This document shows positions 17,150 to 24,216 of a stretch of DNA of 64,000 nucleotides, piece by piece. The notes under the pieces are model-generated. The model was not told where the DNA came from and ran no database searches. It was given only the letters and a program-made list of their open reading frames with translations. Made by a program: the position numbers and the translations under genes. Position 1 is the first letter of the stretch. Each line of letters opens with the position of its first letter. The DNA is taken from contig UQMK01000005.1 of assembly GCA_900542085.1 (NCBI GenBank), positions 1-64,000 on the forward strand. The letters run 5' to 3'. Source of the stretch: an uncultured Collinsella sp. (GTDB lineage: Bacteria > Actinomycetota > Coriobacteriia > Coriobacteriales > Coriobacteriaceae).

Positions 17150-17178
17150 TTGCTTTTCTCTATGGTCTACCCTATAAT
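17150..17178 (+). promoter_or_regulatory. promoter for left-arm small genes
   Basis: TTGCTT at 17150-17155 and a consensus TATAAT at 17173-17178 are 17 bases apart, about 33 bases before the start of the first small plus-strand ORF. Confidence 0.65.
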
Positions 17179-17210
17179 AATAGATGTCAAGAGGAAAGGA
17201 GGTGGTTCAA

Positions 17211-17342
17211 ATGGACGAGTTTTTGAAGGACTTGGCAGTAGCCGTGATAAGCAGCTTAGTTACAGTAGCGGCGGAAACGGCAATCCAAGCCCTAAGAGAA
17301 AAGACCTCTCACAAAGCCGGGAAGCATTCGAAGAGGTCTTGA
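17211..17342 (+). CDS. 43-aa amphipathic/hydrophobic small protein
   Basis: A short ORF, MDEFLKDLAVAVISSLVTVA followed by a basic tail, with a very strong AAAGGAGGTGG ribosome site and a consensus promoter just upstream. The centre is hydrophobic and the C-terminus rich in Lys, Arg and Ser. It points away from the lysis genes, so it may be expressed from the prophage. A 12-bp hairpin (17347-17374) follows its stop. Function unknown; a small membrane-active peptide is one possibility. Confidence 0.55.
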   Translation: MDEFLKDLAVAVISSLVTVAAETAIQALREKTSHKAGKHSKRS

Positions 17343-17346
17343 GCAG

Positions 17347-17374
17347 ACGGGGCACCGCGAAGGCGGTGCCCCGT
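17347..17374 (+). other. strong GC hairpin after small ORF
   Basis: ACGGGGCACCGC and GCGGTGCCCCGT form a perfect 12-bp stem around GAAG. There is no T-run, so it may stabilise or process an mRNA end rather than terminate. Confidence 0.6.
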
Positions 17375-17404
17375 CACCAACGATTTTACACTAGGAGAAT
17401 CGCG

Positions 17405-17491
17405 ATGAAAACGGTTTTAATCGCAGTTGCGGCGTCATTGGCAACAATCTTTGTAATGAGGTGGCTCAGAAGCAGGAAAGGCGGCAAATGA
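17405..17491 (+). CDS. 28-aa single-pass membrane peptide
   Basis: MKTVLIAVAASLATIFVMRW followed by LRSRKGGK: one hydrophobic helix with a basic C-terminus. TAGGAGA lies eight bases upstream. It overlaps the next ORF start by four bases. Function unknown; small membrane peptides of this kind occur in phage accessory regions. Confidence 0.5.
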   Translation: MKTVLIAVAASLATIFVMRWLRSRKGGK

Positions 17492-17673
17492 TGGTCTACG
17501 ATTCGCAAAAGCGCGCCGTATCGGCCTACCGCAAAAAGTCGGTGAAGCAGCTCACCATTCGGTTTTACCCCAACGATGACGACGAGATCATGTACCAGTG
17601 GTTAAAGAGTCAGCCGAACACAACCGAGTACCTTAAGAAGCTCGTTGCAACCGACATGGAAAAGCATGCATGA
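17488..17673 (+). CDS. small RHH-like phage protein
   Basis: About 61 residues starting MMVYDSQKRAVSAYRKKS. The body KSVKQLTIRFYPNDDDEIMY, then YLKKLVATDM, resembles the ribbon-helix-helix-like small proteins common on mobile elements, predicted to bind DNA. AGGAAAGGCGGC precedes the tandem ATGs. It is the last gene before the 17684 terminator. Confidence 0.6.
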   Translation: MMVYDSQKRAVSAYRKKSVKQLTIRFYPNDDDEIMYQWLKSQPNTTEYLKKLVATDMEKHA

Positions 17674-17683
17674 AACGCAGAAA

Positions 17684-17713
17684 AAGCCCGCACCCATTAC
17701 AGGGTGCGGGCTT
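17684..17713. terminator. bidirectional terminator between left arm and lysis genes
   Basis: AAGCCCGCACCC and GGGTGCGGGCTT form a 12-bp stem around ATTACA with A- and T-rich flanks. It separates convergent transcription units. Confidence 0.85.
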
Positions 17714-17720
17714 AATTCGT

Positions 17721-17831
17721 TTAATCGTCAAGTTTCGATACGAGCCAAAACACAGGGACGAAGGGGGACAGAAAGGCCGTAATCAGCACGCCAACTGCAA
17801 CGCCGACGCCCCAGCAAACTTCATCCTTCAT
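17721..17831 (-). CDS. 36-aa membrane protein coupled to the endolysin gene
   Basis: An ORF too short for usual gene calling: MKDEVCWGVGVAVGVLITAF, then LSPFVPVFWLVSKLDD. It has one to two hydrophobic stretches. Its ATG overlaps the endolysin stop as ATGA (17828-17831), a sign of translational coupling. In this position it could be a second holin-like or spanin-like helper; function inferred from place only. Confidence 0.5.
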   Translation of the reverse strand: MKDEVCWGVGVAVGVLITAFLSPFVPVFWLVSKLDD

Positions 17832-18850
17832 ACCAGAAGCTCGTTCACGCGCTTCTGAACGGCATCATAGTTGCTTCCCAGGGCGGAACGGCGAGCGTCG
17901 CCATCACCGTACTCACCGCGAATCACGGCGCGTGCAAGAGCGTCAATGTCAACGCCATTGGCGCGCTCGTTCACGCGAGCCTGAACATCGTCATAACGGT
18001 CTGCGAGGATTGCGCGGCGAGTATCGCCGTTGCCGAAAACCCCGTTAAGAACGTCGCTCGCGAGGTCATCGACGCTCGCTGAAGCAGCGCGATTAATGAG
18101 GTTTTGGACATCATCATAGCGCGAACCTAGGCGATTGCGACGATCGTCCCCATTGCCGTACTCACCACGCATGACGGCGGCAGCAATGTCTGCCGTACTT
18201 CCCTGCGGGTCATTGGACGGCGCGGGCGTACCGCCGTTGGGGTTTGCGAACTTCGCCCATGCGGCGGCATCCATATAGGCGATATCAAGGTCGAGAAGTC
18301 CGTCGTAACCGTTGATGCGTCCGTGGGACGTGTACTGATGAATTGCGCAGGAATCCCACGCACCAAACGCGCCAGATGCGAGCCACGGCGAATCCTGGTA
18401 TCCAGTCTCGTTGTTGTCGGCGTACTGCGCAACCCAGAGCGCATGATTCGGCGCGATGGCGCTCCAATCCTCTTCTGTGCACACACTGCGACTTATGTAC
18501 ACGATGCAGCGCACGCCTGTAAGCTCATATATTCTGTCGAGGAACTGTTTTGCCTTGTCAGTGCCGATGCGCCCGTAATCCTCGTAATCGAGCATGGGAA
18601 CGCCGCCGCCGAAATAGTTCTTGCAGTTCTCATAGAAGTGGTTTGCCTGCGCGATCGGGTCTTCCTTGTTCAGGAAGTGATAGAAGCCCCAGCACTTGCC
18701 CATGCTGATTGCCTTCTGAATGAACGGGTCGCACGTGTCGTGCACGATTCCCGTTCCCTCCGTTGCCTTGCAGAAGACGAAATCGTAGTCGATAGCGCCG
18801 AGGTCAAGCCCGCGCTGATAGTTAGAAATGTCGATGCCCTTCATAGTCAT
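17828..18850 (-). CDS. GH25 endolysin with three CW_7-type repeats
   Basis: A 340-residue peptidoglycan muramidase for host lysis. The N-terminal GH25 domain (about 1-205) begins KGIDISNYQRGLDL and shows FVFCKATEGTG, GFYHFLN and MLDYEDYG with the catalytic acidic residues. The C-terminus has three repeats of about 40 residues (near 215-258, 260-300, 302-340), each with the pattern A..V..GEYGNGD.RR..LG..YD.VQ..VN, typical of Cpl-7 (CW_7) wall-binding modules. GAGGTG precedes the start. It overlaps the C39-like peptidase gene by four bases. Confidence 0.9.
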   Translation of the reverse strand: MTMKGIDISNYQRGLDLGAIDYDFVFCKATEGTGIVHDTCDPFIQKAISMGKCWGFYHFLNKEDPIAQANHFYENCKNYFGGGVPMLDYEDYGRIGTDKAKQFLDRIYELTGVRCIVYISRSVCTEEDWSAIAPNHALWVAQYADNNETGYQDSPWLASGAFGAWDSCAIHQYTSHGRINGYDGLLDLDIAYMDAAAWAKFANPNGGTPAPSNDPQGSTADIAAAVMRGEYGNGDDRRNRLGSRYDDVQNLINRAASASVDDLASDVLNGVFGNGDTRRAILADRYDDVQARVNERANGVDIDALARAVIRGEYGDGDARRSALGSNYDAVQKRVNELLV

Positions 18851-19554
18851 CGTTTATCACCTCTCAAAGCGTTGAAAGAGCCGAAGCCGACAGCTTTAAG
18901 CTCTTCCCTCGTCCATGTCTTGATTGAATTCACCCCATCGTCGGGGTCTCGCATCGCGTAGGTGCCGTCATCGTTTCTGCGCCACAGCATCACGACGTGG
19001 CTCCCGTAGTTGCGTTCGCCAAGCGTTCCGCTCACGCCAGCGAAGACGATCCAACCGTCATCGACGTATCCGAGCGCCGTATCGGTGTCCCAAAACGTGT
19101 CAACGCGGTCGAAGCCATAGCGGTCATGGAGCAGCTGTGTGAACTTTGCCATGTCGTTCACGCGGTCGGTAAGGCACGCTTCGCCAACAAGGCTCGAAAG
19201 CAAGTCTGGTGTGACGATGACGCCGTTCTCGTAGCTCAGAGCCATAGCGGCGCACGTGAGCCCACAGCCGTACGTGCCAATGGTTTCGTCGCTGTAGGCG
19301 CAAGAAACCCATTGGGGGTCTTTCTGCAAGAAGAGCGGCATATAGCCGCTCTTTGGTGTGCTCATCTGCTTGTCGATGATTGGCTGAGCGTCTTGCACGC
19401 CGTCGCTGTAGCCGCGCTCGTAGCTCTTGGCGGTGAGCGCGCCGTCGGCCTGCACGTGATCGAGCGTCACACCGAACCACGCCGCAAAGCCGATGGCAAT
19501 ACCGAGCAGCAAAGCGATTGCGAGTTTCAGCCTAGCCGCGCTTAGATGCTTCAT
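18847..19554 (-). CDS. C39-like cysteine peptidase, probable second lysin
   Basis: About 235 residues. An N-terminal hydrophobic segment (LAIALLLGIAIGFAAWFGVT) could be a signal anchor. The catalytic core shows TYGCGLTCAAMAL (Cys), NYGSHVVMLW (His) and MRDPDDG (Asp), the order in C39-like peptidases. It sits between holin and GH25 endolysin, so it probably cuts peptide cross-links while the muramidase cuts glycan. The start at 19554 (MKHLSA) is chosen for an AGGTGA upstream; an earlier ATG at 19560 is possible. It overlaps the holin end. Confidence 0.7.
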   Translation of the reverse strand: MKHLSAARLKLAIALLLGIAIGFAAWFGVTLDHVQADGALTAKSYERGYSDGVQDAQPIIDKQMSTPKSGYMPLFLQKDPQWVSCAYSDETIGTYGCGLTCAAMALSYENGVIVTPDLLSSLVGEACLTDRVNDMAKFTQLLHDRYGFDRVDTFWDTDTALGYVDDGWIVFAGVSGTLGERNYGSHVVMLWRRNDDGTYAMRDPDDGVNSIKTWTREELKAVGFGSFNALRGDKR

Positions 19555-19951
19555 CGGCAATCACCTTCGCGGTAGCCGCCTCGGCATCGGCGTGCTCGAA
19601 AATCTTCATGATTGGAAGGCTCGCGATATCGGGGTAAGCCTTGCAAAGGTTTTCGAGAATGCTGGCGACCTCCATTACGATGATCGCCACACATACGACG
19701 TACACCGTCACGCCGCCGAAGCCAAGGCCAGCGACGTGAACGCTCAGAATCTCGATGCACATCGCGAGCAGGATGATAAGCGCCAACACGGCCTTGTGCC
19801 CAAGCCCAGTGCGCATCGTGGAGCTCTTGAACTGATGGTTCATGATGGCGGAAATGATGCCGCTAATCATGTCGAACAGCATCAACAGGAACGCGCCAGC
19901 GATTGCCCAAATCTGCTGGTCGGTGAACGTGTAGATTGCAGTAAAGTCCAT
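19532..19951 (-). CDS. phage holin (toxin-secretion/lysis holin family)
   Basis: A 139-residue membrane protein starting MDFTAIYTFTDQQIWAIAGA with about three hydrophobic segments and a charged, Ala-rich C-terminus. The pattern FLLMLFDMISGIISAIMNHQ with a following KS(S)TMRTGLGHKAV segment is characteristic of the phage_holin_4 family (Cph1/BhlA-like relatives). Holins time lysis by opening the membrane for the endolysin. GGAAGG lies upstream. The longer frame beginning at 20017 overlaps the preceding small gene and is rejected. Confidence 0.85.
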   Translation of the reverse strand: MDFTAIYTFTDQQIWAIAGAFLLMLFDMISGIISAIMNHQFKSSTMRTGLGHKAVLALIILLAMCIEILSVHVAGLGFGGVTVYVVCVAIIVMEVASILENLCKAYPDIASLPIMKIFEHADAEAATAKVIADEASKRG

Positions 19952-19956
19952 AATCT

Positions 19957-20082
19957 TTAACCTTCCTGGTCGTCTTTCTTGCCTGCTTCGAGCATCGCCG
20001 CAACTGCGTCGCGCCACCGTTTCGGAACGCTCTCAAGCGTTCGTCTGCCGCTCTTCACGGCTTCGTAGTAGATCTTTGCCAC
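19957..20082 (-). CDS. 41-aa XkdX/CD1375-like phage protein
   Basis: A GTG-started short ORF reading MAKIYYEAVKSGRRTLESVP followed by KRWRDAVAAMLEAG. The pattern AKIYY ... I/L..VP.RWR..V..ML is that of the short XkdX-like proteins found between receptor-binding and lysis genes in many Gram-positive siphophages. Role unknown; probably tail-associated. Confidence 0.65.
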   Translation of the reverse strand: MAKIYYEAVKSGRRTLESVPKRWRDAVAAMLEAGKKDDQEG

Positions 20083-20084
20083 CG

Positions 20085-20453
20085 TTACTCACCGCCTACC
20101 AAATCGCCGATTTCGAGCAACGCGGCGTTCGTGTCATCGAGCGCGGCGTTGGTTGCCTTGAGCTGCGCCATGAGCGCGTCGATTCGCTCGGCGTCGGTAA
20201 GCCCGTCATCCTCGTGCGCTTCCCACAGCTCGTCGAACGCCGCCATCACCTCATCAACGGTCGGCACGCCGACTTGGACGAAATGAAGCTCGTCGGCCTT
20301 ATAAAACTCGATTGACTTCTCAGCATCGGGGCCGTTATCTGCAACGTCCTTCTCGATTTTCTTGCGAAGCCAAACGTCGGCGCACGCGCCGTCCGCGCGG
20401 GCTTCGATGAGCACCGCGTCAGGCTGTGTGGCGGACACTGTCTGATAACTCAT
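20085..20453 (-). CDS. acidic phage protein between RT and lysis module
   Basis: A 122-residue acidic protein (MSYQTVSATQPDAVLIEARA...) ending in a helical NAALLEIGDLV segment. GAGAGGAAGAG lies upstream of its ATG. It overlaps the 3' end of the reverse transcriptase gene by 35 bases, so the RT is embedded in the late operon. Its size matches the DGR accessory protein Avd, but Avd is strongly basic and this is acidic with no matching pattern, so I do not call it Avd. Such proteins commonly precede XkdX-like genes in tail modules. Confidence 0.6.
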   Translation of the reverse strand: MSYQTVSATQPDAVLIEARADGACADVWLRKKIEKDVADNGPDAEKSIEFYKADELHFVQVGVPTVDEVMAAFDELWEAHEDDGLTDAERIDALMAQLKATNAALDDTNAALLEIGDLVGGE

Positions 20454-21504
20454 GTCTCTTCCTCTCTGCGGCGCTCACGTGCCGCTTTGCTTGTTTGATA
20501 GTCTTGTCGAATCTGTTGCTCGCAACCAAGGCGAGCGAATCTGTGTTTCTAAACCAGCCCCAATAGCTGCACACGCGCCTAGCGCGCCCAAGCGTCGGAC
20601 TTCGCCGGTATTTGCGGAAAGCTCGGCACGCGCGTAGGAATAGCGTTGGTCGTAGCGTCACGCGATTGCGGCGAACCGTGAAGCCAACGACGTCAACGGG
20701 CTCCTGGTCGCCGACTCGGCAGATCTTCCACGGCTTGACGTGAAGGCCGAAGTCCTTGAGCAGCAGCCTTTGCAGCTGCCGCGCCGCACTTCGCAAGTTG
20801 CGCTTGTCTTGGCTGAACAGGTAGATGTCGTCGGCGTACCAGAGCTGGTGCGTAACCATTGGGACGCCGCAACCTCTTCGAACCTTGCGCATGTCTTCCA
20901 CGGCGTGATAGCCGAACGAAAGAACAAACTGCGCCATCCGCAGGCTGAAATAGCTGCCGATCTCCAGCCCGCCGCCATAGGTTTCGAGCAGCGTTTCGCA
21001 CAGGTACAGCACGTCAGGGCTTCGCACGTATCGGCGAAGCATCCGCATGACCACATCGGCCTTGATGGACGGGTAGCACTTGCGAACGTCGAGATGGACG
21101 AAGTAACCGCCCTCTTGAACCCAGCGACTCACGGCGTTCGCAGCCATCAGCTGGCCTTTTCCCTTCACGCTGGAAACCTGCCAAAAGCCGACTTTAGAGC
21201 GCAGCAGCCCGCTTAGCGCTTCGATGGCCACGTAGTCGCAAATCTGTTGCTTGACGCTTTCGACGCCGATGATGCGCAGCTTGCCGTTTGTCGGTTCGCG
21301 GTGCCTGTAGCGCTTGATGGGCCGAAGCGCGAGCGTGCGCGATGCGATTTCGCTCTCGATTTCTGCAATAAGCAACTCGGCGCTGCCGTGCTCGTCGGGC
21401 ACGCGCCACGCGTTCTTCTTGCCAGCGGGCGCGACGAGCCACGATTCGTAGGCTCTACTAATAATGGCTCCGTCGATGCGGAGCCCTTTGCAATAACTCT
21501 TCAA
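20419..21504 (-). CDS. DGR reverse transcriptase
   Basis: A 361-residue reverse transcriptase. The fingers region shows RPIKRYRHREPTNGKLRIIG; VHLDVRKCYPSI is motif A with the first metal-binding Asp; EIGSYFSLRMAQFVLS is motif B, where DGR enzymes have IGxxxSQ rather than the QGxxxSP of group II and retroviral enzymes (here IGSYFSL); LWYADDIYLFS is motif C with the YADD active site; KPWKICRVG and VVGFTVRR follow. It is short, without maturase or nuclease domains. It lies downstream of the template repeat, the usual DGR order, and should copy the TR RNA into mutagenised cDNA. Confidence 0.93.
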   Translation of the reverse strand: MKSYCKGLRIDGAIISRAYESWLVAPAGKKNAWRVPDEHGSAELLIAEIESEIASRTLALRPIKRYRHREPTNGKLRIIGVESVKQQICDYVAIEALSGLLRSKVGFWQVSSVKGKGQLMAANAVSRWVQEGGYFVHLDVRKCYPSIKADVVMRMLRRYVRSPDVLYLCETLLETYGGGLEIGSYFSLRMAQFVLSFGYHAVEDMRKVRRGCGVPMVTHQLWYADDIYLFSQDKRNLRSAARQLQRLLLKDFGLHVKPWKICRVGDQEPVDVVGFTVRRNRVTLRPTLFLRACRAFRKYRRSPTLGRARRVCSYWGWFRNTDSLALVASNRFDKTIKQAKRHVSAAERKRHELSDSVRHTA

Positions 21505-21675
21505 TTGTTCAGACCGTTCTCTCTGGATGCTGTCTGAGAGGTCGCCGACACGGCTACTGTCCCAGTGGTCTTAAAGCCATTTCAGTCAGTTGACCCAGGC
21601 CAATGCCCGCTCGTTGCCAGCACGGCGGGTAGTCGCGGCGGAAGTGTTCAGCTGGTTGTTAGTTTTTTCCAGATA

Positions 21676-21778
21676 GGCGCGAGCCGATGTTCCACCTGGT
21701 GTTGCCGGTGCCGTTGTTGCCGTTGACGTACCAAAGGCCAGCATTGCCCCTGTTCCTCAAGTTGCCGAGAGAAAGCCA
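21676..21778 (-). repeat. DGR template repeat (TR)
   Basis: 103 bp matching 21889-21991 at 92 positions. All 11 differences are at A on the coding (minus) strand of this copy, which marks it as the template. Read in the frame of the target it has AAC and AGG codons at the positions that vary (N and R residues), as is typical of DGR templates. It lies in the 346-base gene-free interval between the RT and the target gene. Confidence 0.95.
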
Positions 21779-21827
21779 AGAGAACATGACAGCCCGCGCG
21801 CCGCGAATCCCTGTTTTGCCTACAGAA

Positions 21828-21859
21828 GGGGGCTTGCGCCCCCTCGCGGCTTACGCCGC
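21828..21859 (-). promoter_or_regulatory. tandem tetraloop hairpins downstream of VR
   Basis: On the coding strand, GCGGC-GTAA-GCCGC (21846-21859) is followed by GGGGGC-GCAA-GCCCCC (21828-21843). Both have 4-nt loops. DGRs such as that of phage BPP-1 need a tetraloop hairpin just downstream of the VR for efficient retrohoming. The TAA stop of the target gene lies in the first loop (21851-21853). Confidence 0.75.
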
Positions 21860-23413
21860 TTCACCCCTTGAGCGACCATTTGCAGAGCGGCGCGAGCCGA
21901 TGGCCCACCAGGCGCTGCCGGTGCCGTTGTCGCCGCTGACGTACCAAAGGCCAGCATTGCCCCAGTTCCACAAGCCGCCGAGAGAAAGCCACTCTCGCCA
22001 TCCGACGGTGGTGTCCGCGACCTTGTAGTTGCCGTCACAGATGCCGACTGACGTTGACGCGCCCGTTCCCTGCTGCATCATCAGGCCGCTGGCGGTCTTC
22101 GGGTAAAGGCCATAGTTCCAGCCTTCACCAGCAGGGCCAGAGAATGCGCCGATACTTAGCGCCGAATCGGGCATGCTGCCAGACTTCTCGTTCTTGGTGT
22201 CGGGGTTAACCCAGACGACGGTGCCGCTGCCTGTGTACTCGATGAGAACATTGCCAAGAACCTCATACATACCCAAGCCAAGCTCGATGCCCTGGATGAC
22301 GAACGGCTGTTTGGAATCGGTGCAGCTCGTCGGCGAGCCATCTCCCTCAACCATGTCGCATGCGCCCGCGTTCCACGGAGCAGTAGCGAGCTGGTAGGTG
22401 GTAGCGGTATTGAACGGCTTCGCAACATCAAAGTAGATCGCGACGTTCGAAGCATCGACAGCCACCTTCTTGATGACCTTCGCGCCGTCGAAGATGTCGC
22501 AGTTATAGCTATAGCCACGGTCGGTGCTGTCACCCGTGTGCGTGCCGAGCATCATCGCCGAGCCTACGAGAACCTGGTCGGCCTTGTCCTTGGCGATTAC
22601 GACGCGCGTGGTGTTGCTCTCGGCAACGGTTGGCGCGGTGGTCACATCGTAAGCCGTGCATCCAGTGAAGATGCTCTGGCTATTTTTGGTAGCGTACTTG
22701 AGCAAGAACATCGCCTTCACGTACCAGTCATCGGCGGCGACCTTGAGCGCGTCGCCTGTGGTGGCCGTCTTCATGAGCGAAACGCCGCCGTCGTGGCTCA
22801 CGCTGCGCGTCTTGACGGGCGCGCCGCTCACGCTGCGCGGTTTGCCGTCCGCATCGACCGACAGGGCGTATTTCGCGTAAAGCATATAAGGGCGCTGAGC
22901 GCCGTTCGGCAGCAGCGCGGCGGGCTGGCGCTTCATGCCAGGTTGACACGTGTCGGAAACCGCGAGGTTCACCGCATCGTCGGTCTCGGTCTCAAGTGTG
23001 TAGAGAACGGGCGTCAGAATCCATGTGTCATCCTTGCGACTAAAACGGCCGTCGCCGTTGATCGCCGTGACATAGGGCATGCCGTCGGCATCCACGCCAC
23101 CGTTCACCTCGAAGAAGAGAAACGCACCGTGACCGACGTACGGGTCTACCGCCGCGCGACCGATGACGCCAGGCTGCGGGTTGGCGATGCCAGCGTTCGC
23201 GCCTGTCTTCGTGCAGGCAGTAGAGCTGCCTTTCGGAATGCTGACGCCATAATTCTTTCCATCGCGCATCTTTGCGAGCCATGCGGCGATGCTCGCGTTC
23301 GTATAGCGTCCAATTTCCTCATTAAAAATGGGGACTGTCGAAGCCCCCATGGATTCGAGCGCGATTGCCACGCGCTCAAGTGTTTCGTGGTCTGCAATGT
23401 GTGTCTTCGCCAT
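21851..23413 (-). CDS. DGR-diversified tail (receptor-binding) protein
   Basis: A 520-residue protein whose last 46 residues include the variable repeat, residues 475-508 (WLSLGG...WAIGSR), followed by RSANGRSRGEAA. The aromatic, Gly- and Trp-rich pattern GLWYVSGDNGTG resembles the C-type-lectin-fold ends of DGR targets. Nine residues differ from the template translation: 480, 482, 484, 493, 495, 500, 501, 502 and 504. It lies after the tail-tip and BppU-like genes, so it probably contacts the host surface and varies in specificity. The N-terminal part has no family I can name. It ends inside a hairpin. Confidence 0.9.
   Translation of the reverse strand: MAKTHIADHETLERVAIALESMGASTVPIFNEEIGRYTNASIAAWLAKMRDGKNYGVSIPKGSSTACTKTGANAGIANPQPGVIGRAAVDPYVGHGAFLFFEVNGGVDADGMPYVTAINGDGRFSRKDDTWILTPVLYTLETETDDAVNLAVSDTCQPGMKRQPAALLPNGAQRPYMLYAKYALSVDADGKPRSVSGAPVKTRSVSHDGGVSLMKTATTGDALKVAADDWYVKAMFLLKYATKNSQSIFTGCTAYDVTTAPTVAESNTTRVVIAKDKADQVLVGSAMMLGTHTGDSTDRGYSYNCDIFDGAKVIKKVAVDASNVAIYFDVAKPFNTATTYQLATAPWNAGACDMVEGDGSPTSCTDSKQPFVIQGIELGLGMYEVLGNVLIEYTGSGTVVWVNPDTKNEKSGSMPDSALSIGAFSGPAGEGWNYGLYPKTASGLMMQQGTGASTSVGICDGNYKVADTTVGWREWLSLGGLWNWGNAGLWYVSGDNGTGSAWWAIGSRRSANGRSRGEAA
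21889..21991 (-). repeat. DGR variable repeat (VR)
   Basis: 103 bp at the 3' end of the target gene, in phase with codon 475. Its coding 3' end (GGCTCGCGCC) is GC-rich, adenine-free and identical to the template, as expected of the initiation of mutagenic homing site. Eleven of the 23 template adenines are substituted here, to G, C or T. Confidence 0.95.
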
Positions 23414-23415
23414 GC

Positions 23416-24216
23416 CTAATCCTCCGTGTCCACTAGTGTGATGTACTCGGTATCGCCCACGGTGTCGTAGGCAAGATAGATGCGCTTGTCGGGGCTGATT
23501 GAGCCGCGAGCTTCCTCGGCGGCCTTGCGCGCATCTGCCGCCGCTTCGTCGGCGCTGTCCTTCGATGCGTTTGCGGAGTTGGTCGCCGTCTTCGCGGCAT
23601 CGGTTGCCGCATCGGCGTTCGCTTTGGCGGTGTTGGCGGCTGTGGTGGCGTCGTTCGCGCTTCTAGTCGCGGCGTTGGCCTTACTAGTGGCCGTGTTGGC
23701 TGCTTCGGTCGCGCTCTTGCAGATGTTCACAGCGGCGGTGGCATTGTTGACGGCGGCAGTCGCGTCGGTTGCGGCCTTCTCGCCCTTCAAAACGGCTGTT
23801 TCGGCTCGTTTCTCAAGTTCCTCGACGGCATTGTCCCAAGATTGCGCGGGCGCGTTGCCTTCGCGGGCGTCGCGCATGATGTCGAACGCGAAACGCTCGG
23901 TCTGCACCGTCTGCGAGCCTTTGACGAACTCGAAATATGCTTCGTCGGTGTAGCCTGGAACGCATGCAAGATTGCTTTCCTCGCAAACGTGCGTTGCGGC
24001 GTTGCCCGAAACCGTTGCAGTTCCCTTGTAGTAGTGGATACGATCAGGCAAACGCGCAACAAGGTAGGCCGTATAGCCCGAAAGTGCGAACTCTGCGCCG
24101 TTGTCGTAGACGAGCGCCTTGATGGTGGTGCCGCCGCTCTCGCCCTGCGCGATACGGATGCAGTTGTTCCCGCATCCGCGCTTGTCGATGTCAAGCTCGA
24201 TTGTCTGCGTATTCAT
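23416..24216 (-). CDS. BppU-like upper baseplate/tail fibre protein
   Basis: A 266-residue protein. The N-terminal half (NTQTIELDIDKRG...IKALVYDNGAEFALSGYTAYL) resembles the N-terminal domain of lactococcal-phage BppU, which docks receptor-binding parts to the tail. The second half is a long run of Ala/Asn/Thr heptad-like repeats (about residues 135-235), predicted to form a trimeric coiled coil. It lies two bases upstream of the DGR target and four bases into the previous gene, consistent with being its adaptor. Confidence 0.7.
   Translation of the reverse strand: MNTQTIELDIDKRGCGNNCIRIAQGESGGTTIKALVYDNGAEFALSGYTAYLVARLPDRIHYYKGTATVSGNAATHVCEESNLACVPGYTDEAYFEFVKGSQTVQTERFAFDIMRDAREGNAPAQSWDNAVEELEKRAETAVLKGEKAATDATAAVNNATAAVNICKSATEAANTATSKANAATRSANDATTAANTAKANADAATDAAKTATNSANASKDSADEAAADARKAAEEARGSISPDKRIYLAYDTVGDTEYITLVDTED

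Noticed and set aside
17670..17858. 62-codon plus-strand ORF across the terminator
   Set aside because: It reads straight through the strong hairpin at 17684-17713 and the coupled minus-strand micro-gene; no ribosome site of its own.
20085..20453. Avd-like DGR accessory protein
   Set aside because: Right size and place, but acidic with no Avd pattern, and such proteins occur in tail modules without DGRs.
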